Source: Finegoldia magna (GTDB lineage: Bacteria > Bacillota > Clostridia > Tissierellales > Peptoniphilaceae). Taken from it: a stretch of DNA of 9,037 nt. Shown one piece after another: positions 5,580 to 9,037 of this stretch (position 1 is its first letter; the number at the start of each line of letters is the position of its first letter). Below the pieces are notes generated by a model. The model was not told the DNA's origin and ran no database searches. It saw only the letters and a list, made by a program, of their open reading frames with translations. A program made the translations under genes and the position numbers. The stretch lies in the NCBI RefSeq assembly GCF_018371055.1, contig NZ_JAGYZD010000051.1:1-9037 (forward strand). The letters run 5' to 3'.

Positions 5580-7314
5580 AACTATTCTCCTTTATCATCC
5601 ACTTTTTCGCTCTTTCCTGTGTATTTACCATTTCATAGTAATGTCCTTTTTTTCCATAAAGTTCATTATGATTTCCTTGTTCTTCAATTCTTCCGTTATT
5701 TATCAAAATAATTTGATTAGCGTTTTTAATGGTATTCAATCTGTGAGCAATAACAAAAACTGTCTTTCCTTGCATTAAATGCTCCAAAGCATTATTGATT
5801 TTAGCTTCATTATCAGGATCAAGAGAAGCTGTAGATTCATCCAACAAAAGAATTGGTGCATCCTTCAGAATCGCTCTTGCAATAGCAATCCTTTGTCGTT
5901 CACCGCCGGATAATGTACTTCCTCCATCTTTTATTTCCGTTTCATATCCATCCTTCATTTTCAAAATAAATTCATGGCAACAAGCTAATTTTGCAGCTTG
6001 ATAAACTTCTTCCTTTGTTGCATTAGGTTTTCCAACCCTGATATTGTTATAAACAGTATCGGTTAACAGTACATTATCTTGAAAAACCTGACTAACATAT
6101 TTAAGCAACACATCAGGTTTTATGGATTTTATATTTTTTCCACCAATTATAATTTCTCCACTATTTACATCCCAAAATCTTGCAATCAAATTAGCGATTG
6201 TAGTTTTTCCTCCACCGGAAGGACCAATTAAAGCTGTAGAAGTTCCTTCTTTTGCTTCAAAAGAAATATTGTTCAGAATCGTTTTATTTCTATCATAAGA
6301 AAAATTTACATTCTTAAATTGAATATCAAAATTTTCTAATTCAACTTCATTTTCAGAATAAGGCAATGGCTTCGTTTCATAAGCTTTCTCAAGATTACTT
6401 GCAGCTAATTTCAAATCTTTCAATAGTCCATAGGAATGTTGAAAGGCAATAAGAAGTGCAGATAATGCTAAACTCATAAGCATAAAAGCCACAAACTGTT
6501 CAGTTCTAACACTACCATTTATAAGCAAATATCCTCCTATAAGAAGAACTATCGGAAGCAAAAAGTTAACTGTGATAAAGTACATACTTGTAGGTAACGC
6601 CATTTTCTTTTCTGCGTTTACGCTTGTCTTTCTAACATTTTCAAGTGTATTTATCATTCTTTCAAAATGTTCACTTGTCATATTAGCTGACTTAAACGCT
6701 TTCATACCTTGAATGTACTCTAAAATAATAGAAATCATCTTAGAATTTAAATTTCTTTTTCTTGCCCCGTATTTTTCTATCAATTTGTTGCCCCATATCA
6801 ACATAGGATATGCGATAAGCAATACTAAACACTCTAATAATGCGAGCTTCCAATCGATAAAAAATGTGCCTAATAAAATCAATATTGCTGTAACTGCCGT
6901 TTTAATAACCGATGGTAAAGTGTGCGTTATGATCAGTTCAAAACTACTCAAATCCTTTGTAAGAGTTGATAATAGATAACCACTACTATTTTTTTGGAAA
7001 TGACCAAGGCTCAAACTCCTATAATGATTTGCTAAATCCAAACGCATATCTCCACACATTTCAGCTCCTCTTGAAAAGCTCAAATAGTATGCATGCCTAT
7101 AAATCAGTATCCTTGCAATCATACTGATGAAACATATTACCGTATATTCTATGATTAAGGTTTTAGTTAATGTATTTTGCAATATATTAACAACGGTAAA
7201 ATAGAGCATTAAATACAAAACAATGCTTCCTATCGAATCAATAACCATTAGAAAAATCGGTAAATACAATTTTTCTTTTTTATCTTTCAGAAGTGTTCTA
7301 ATAATCTTAAGCAT
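5566..7314 (-). CDS. ABC half-transporter, IrtB/YbtQ-like (second of pair)
   Basis: This 582-residue protein fuses an N-terminal membrane domain (about 1-320, some six helices) to a C-terminal ATPase. Visible ATPase motifs are A-loop Tyr340, Walker A GPSGGGKTT at 364-372, signature LSGGE at 468-472, Walker B with Asp492-Glu493 and switch His524; all are canonical. ATG 7314 is chosen because GAGGGGG ends 9 nt upstream; a GTG at 7320 is only 3 nt from it. The start overlaps the end of the upstream ABC gene by 8 nt and the 3' end overlaps feoA by 14 nt. The C-terminus QERAKKWMI resembles the HEAAEWQI tail I recall for mycobacterial IrtB, a siderophore importer built like an exporter. With feoAB adjacent, uptake of a siderophore or metal chelate as a heterodimer is the best guess; a peptide or drug exporter remains possible. 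Confidence 0.85.
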   Translation of the reverse strand: MLKIIRTLLKDKKEKLYLPIFLMVIDSIGSIVLYLMLYFTVVNILQNTLTKTLIIEYTVICFISMIARILIYRHAYYLSFSRGAEMCGDMRLDLANHYRSLSLGHFQKNSSGYLLSTLTKDLSSFELIITHTLPSVIKTAVTAILILLGTFFIDWKLALLECLVLLIAYPMLIWGNKLIEKYGARKRNLNSKMISIILEYIQGMKAFKSANMTSEHFERMINTLENVRKTSVNAEKKMALPTSMYFITVNFLLPIVLLIGGYLLINGSVRTEQFVAFMLMSLALSALLIAFQHSYGLLKDLKLAASNLEKAYETKPLPYSENEVELENFDIQFKNVNFSYDRNKTILNNISFEAKEGTSTALIGPSGGGKTTIANLIARFWDVNSGEIIIGGKNIKSIKPDVLLKYVSQVFQDNVLLTDTVYNNIRVGKPNATKEEVYQAAKLACCHEFILKMKDGYETEIKDGGSTLSGGERQRIAIARAILKDAPILLLDESTASLDPDNEAKINNALEHLMQGKTVFVIAHRLNTIKNANQIILINNGRIEEQGNHNELYGKKGHYYEMVNTQERAKKWMIKENSYGEA

Positions 7315-9037
7315 TTGCACTTACCCCCTCTCCAAAGTAATCTTTTGTGTATGTGTTCCACATACTTTCATAGACCCCTTTTCTTTCTAAAAGAGTTTTA
7401 TGTGTTCCAACCTCTACGACTTCCCCTTCATCAAATACAACAATTTGATCTGCATTCTTAATAGTATGCAAACGATGAGCAATCATAATGATTGTTTTAT
7501 TTTTCAACAAGTTTTGAAGTGCTAACTGTATCTGGTACTCATTTTCTATATCTGAATAGGAAGTTGCTTCATCAAAAATAATAATTGGAGAATCTTTGAG
7601 TATTGCTCTAGCGATTGAGATTCTTTGTTGCTGTCCACCTGACAATTTCACCCCTTGATCCCCGATTCTTGTCTGATATCCATTCGGTAAACTCATAATA
7701 AAGTCATGAATTTGTGCTGCTTTTGCAGCCTCAATAATCTTATTTTCATCTGTATCTGTTCCCATACGAATATTCTCATAGAGAGTGTCCTCCAAAAGAA
7801 ATACATCTTGAAAAACAAATGATGTAATGTCCATCAAATTATCTATTTTTAATTCATTGATCGGTATGTCGTTAATTTTAATTGCTCCACTTGTTACATC
7901 CCAGTACCTCCCAATCAATTGTGCAGCAGTTGTCTTGCCTGCACCGGAAGGTCCCACAAAAGCATTTATTGTATTCGGTTTTAAGGATAAATTTATATGT
8001 TGTAATGCTTTATTTTTTGTTTCTTCATCGTCATAGCTGAAAGTAACGTCTTTAAAATCTATTTTCATACACTCATTCTTGTTTATGATTTTTGTTCCGT
8101 CTTTCAATTCATCCATATCCATTATTTTTTTTATGTTATCCAATCCGCTTCCAAGCTCCATAGATTGCATAAAGATTGTTACCATATTTAAGAACGAAAC
8201 AAAAAAGCACATTGTAAGCATAATAAATAGCAAATAGGATGTTGCTGATAAAGAATTTCTCAAAAAGAAATATCCTCCGAACGGCAATGTAAATAAGATT
8301 GCTGAATCCAAAACCACTAAGGTTATTGATAAAGGATAGCAAGAGCTCATACACATCTTTTTCCAACAAGTAATATACGCATTCAATGAGCTTCTATATT
8401 GTTCAAATTTTTCTGCTGTTAAATGATACATTTTTATTACAGGCATAGCCTTTATAAATTCGTTTGCCGAAGCATTTAAATCAGCAATATCTTCGGATAG
8501 CTCCGTTGACATATCCGGATAATTTTTCATTAGCATCATAGGAATTCCTAATCCCAAAATCATAGGAATAAGCATAACAAGTGCCATCATCCAATTTAAT
8601 TTCAACATGAAAATGAACATAATAACCGGAACAACTGCTGCCTGAGCTAATTCCAAAGTGCTATGAGCCAAAAAATTTTCAACTCTATCTACATCATCAA
8701 ACAACAATGTTTTAATTTCTCCGGGGGCATGCTCTTGAAAGAATCCCAAATTAAATTTTGAAATATGATTTACAACTTTCAGCTTAATTCTGTGTATTGT
8801 GTTAAAAGCTGCTGTATGAGATAAAATGCCCGCAAAGGACATTAGTATTGCTTGCAAAACAGCACTTATAATTCCTATACCTGCCCACATTAAAATTTCT
8901 GTATACGAAATATTCTTCTGGAATATCATTAGTAATATCTTATAAACTACAAAATAAGGAACTAATGATAAAGCCGCAGAAATGACAGATAAAAACATTC
9001 CTAAATGTAGCTTTTTTCTCTCATCTTTTGCTAATTG
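7307..9037 (-). CDS. ABC half-transporter, IrtA/YbtP-like (first of pair), 5' end beyond the window
   Basis: The frame is open to the right edge, giving 576 visible residues; only a short N-terminus is likely missing. The ATG at 8998 is internal, since the reading frame continues upstream with plausible protein sequence (QLAKDERKKLHLG). A six-helix membrane domain precedes the ATPase. Counted from the window edge, the motifs are A-loop Tyr335, Walker A GPSGAGKTT at 362-370, signature LSGGQ at 465-469, Walker B Glu490 and switch His521. The D-loop reads SYSD at 493-496 instead of the usual SALD, an odd feature at the dimer interface. It should pair with the next half-transporter as a heterodimer in the cytoplasmic membrane. 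The adjacent Feo genes suggest metal or siderophore import. Its promoter and any regulator lie outside the window. Confidence 0.85.
   Translation of the reverse strand, partial: QLAKDERKKLHLGMFLSVISAALSLVPYFVVYKILLMIFQKNISYTEILMWAGIGIISAVLQAILMSFAGILSHTAAFNTIHRIKLKVVNHISKFNLGFFQEHAPGEIKTLLFDDVDRVENFLAHSTLELAQAAVVPVIMFIFMLKLNWMMALVMLIPMILGLGIPMMLMKNYPDMSTELSEDIADLNASANEFIKAMPVIKMYHLTAEKFEQYRSSLNAYITCWKKMCMSSCYPLSITLVVLDSAILFTLPFGGYFFLRNSLSATSYLLFIMLTMCFFVSFLNMVTIFMQSMELGSGLDNIKKIMDMDELKDGTKIINKNECMKIDFKDVTFSYDDEETKNKALQHINLSLKPNTINAFVGPSGAGKTTAAQLIGRYWDVTSGAIKINDIPINELKIDNLMDITSFVFQDVFLLEDTLYENIRMGTDTDENKIIEAAKAAQIHDFIMSLPNGYQTRIGDQGVKLSGGQQQRISIARAILKDSPIIIFDEATSYSDIENEYQIQLALQNLLKNKTIIMIAHRLHTIKNADQIVVFDEGEVVEVGTHKTLLERKGVYESMWNTYTKDYFGEGVSANA

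Noticed and set aside
7315..7320. GTG at 7320 as the start of the second ABC gene
   Set aside because: It lies only 3 nt from the GAGGGGG ribosome binding site; ATG 7314 has a 9-nt spacing.
8996..8998. ATG at 8998 as the true start of the first ABC gene
   Set aside because: The frame continues open to the window edge with charged, protein-like sequence and no ribosome binding site is seen before 8998, so the gene begins outside the window.
5566..9037. Antibiotic efflux pump such as a TetAB(46)- or PatAB-like heterodimer
   Set aside because: It cannot be excluded by fold, but translational overlap with feoA and the IrtB-like C-terminus favour a metal-related role.
1..9037. CRISPR array, tRNA, rRNA, insertion sequence or element termini
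   Set aside because: No regularly spaced repeats, tRNA-like folds, rRNA-like sequence, transposase or terminal inverted repeats were seen.

Overview
The window is AT-rich DNA with strong AGGAGG-type ribosome binding sites and tightly packed genes, which suggests a low-GC Firmicute (Clostridia, Tissierellia or similar anaerobe). The genus cannot be told from the sequence. Every supported gene is on the minus strand, so the window is best read from its right end to its left. It looks like part of a mobilizable element (an IME or a mobilizable plasmid or island) carrying a metal-uptake operon. No integrase, transposase or element end is visible.

Right part (9037 to 3084): one compact operon. 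It holds two ABC half-transporters (the first cut by the window edge), then FeoA, a FeoB-family ferrous-iron transporter, and a small FeoC-like winged-helix protein with four clustered cysteines. Overlaps of 8 and 14 nt and gaps of 3 and 12 nt argue for one transcript with coupled translation. The ABC pair has a canonical exporter-type fold; with Feo next door and an IrtB-like C-terminus, the best guess is a siderophore or metal-chelate importer working beside Fe(II) uptake. FeoB keeps all GTPase motifs and the gate cysteines, but the residues around the cysteines differ from classical FeoB.

Middle (3083 to 2798): a 286-nt leader-like region before the sigma-like gene. It holds a start-stop ATGTAG with its own Shine-Dalgarno sequence, a 34-codon ORF with a very good Shine-Dalgarno sequence, a terminator-like hairpin, and a competing stem that would bury the ribosome binding site of the sigma-like gene. 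This resembles an attenuator joining the metal operon to the mobilization genes.

Left part (2797 to 1): the mobilization module. It has a sigma-70 region 4-like protein, a DUF3847-like coiled-coil protein, a 314-nt non-coding stretch with a convincing MOBQ-type oriT (stem-loop followed by TATCTTTGCGCCCT), and a MobA/MobL relaxase that runs off the left edge after 535 codons. The gap between the first two genes and the gap before the relaxase each hold overlapping, mutually exclusive hairpins.

Working picture: the iron operon is the cargo, the relaxase and oriT move it, and the leader may let transcription or translation in the cargo operon influence the mobilization genes, much as tet(M) transcription feeds the transfer genes of Tn916. 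That regulatory link is inference.
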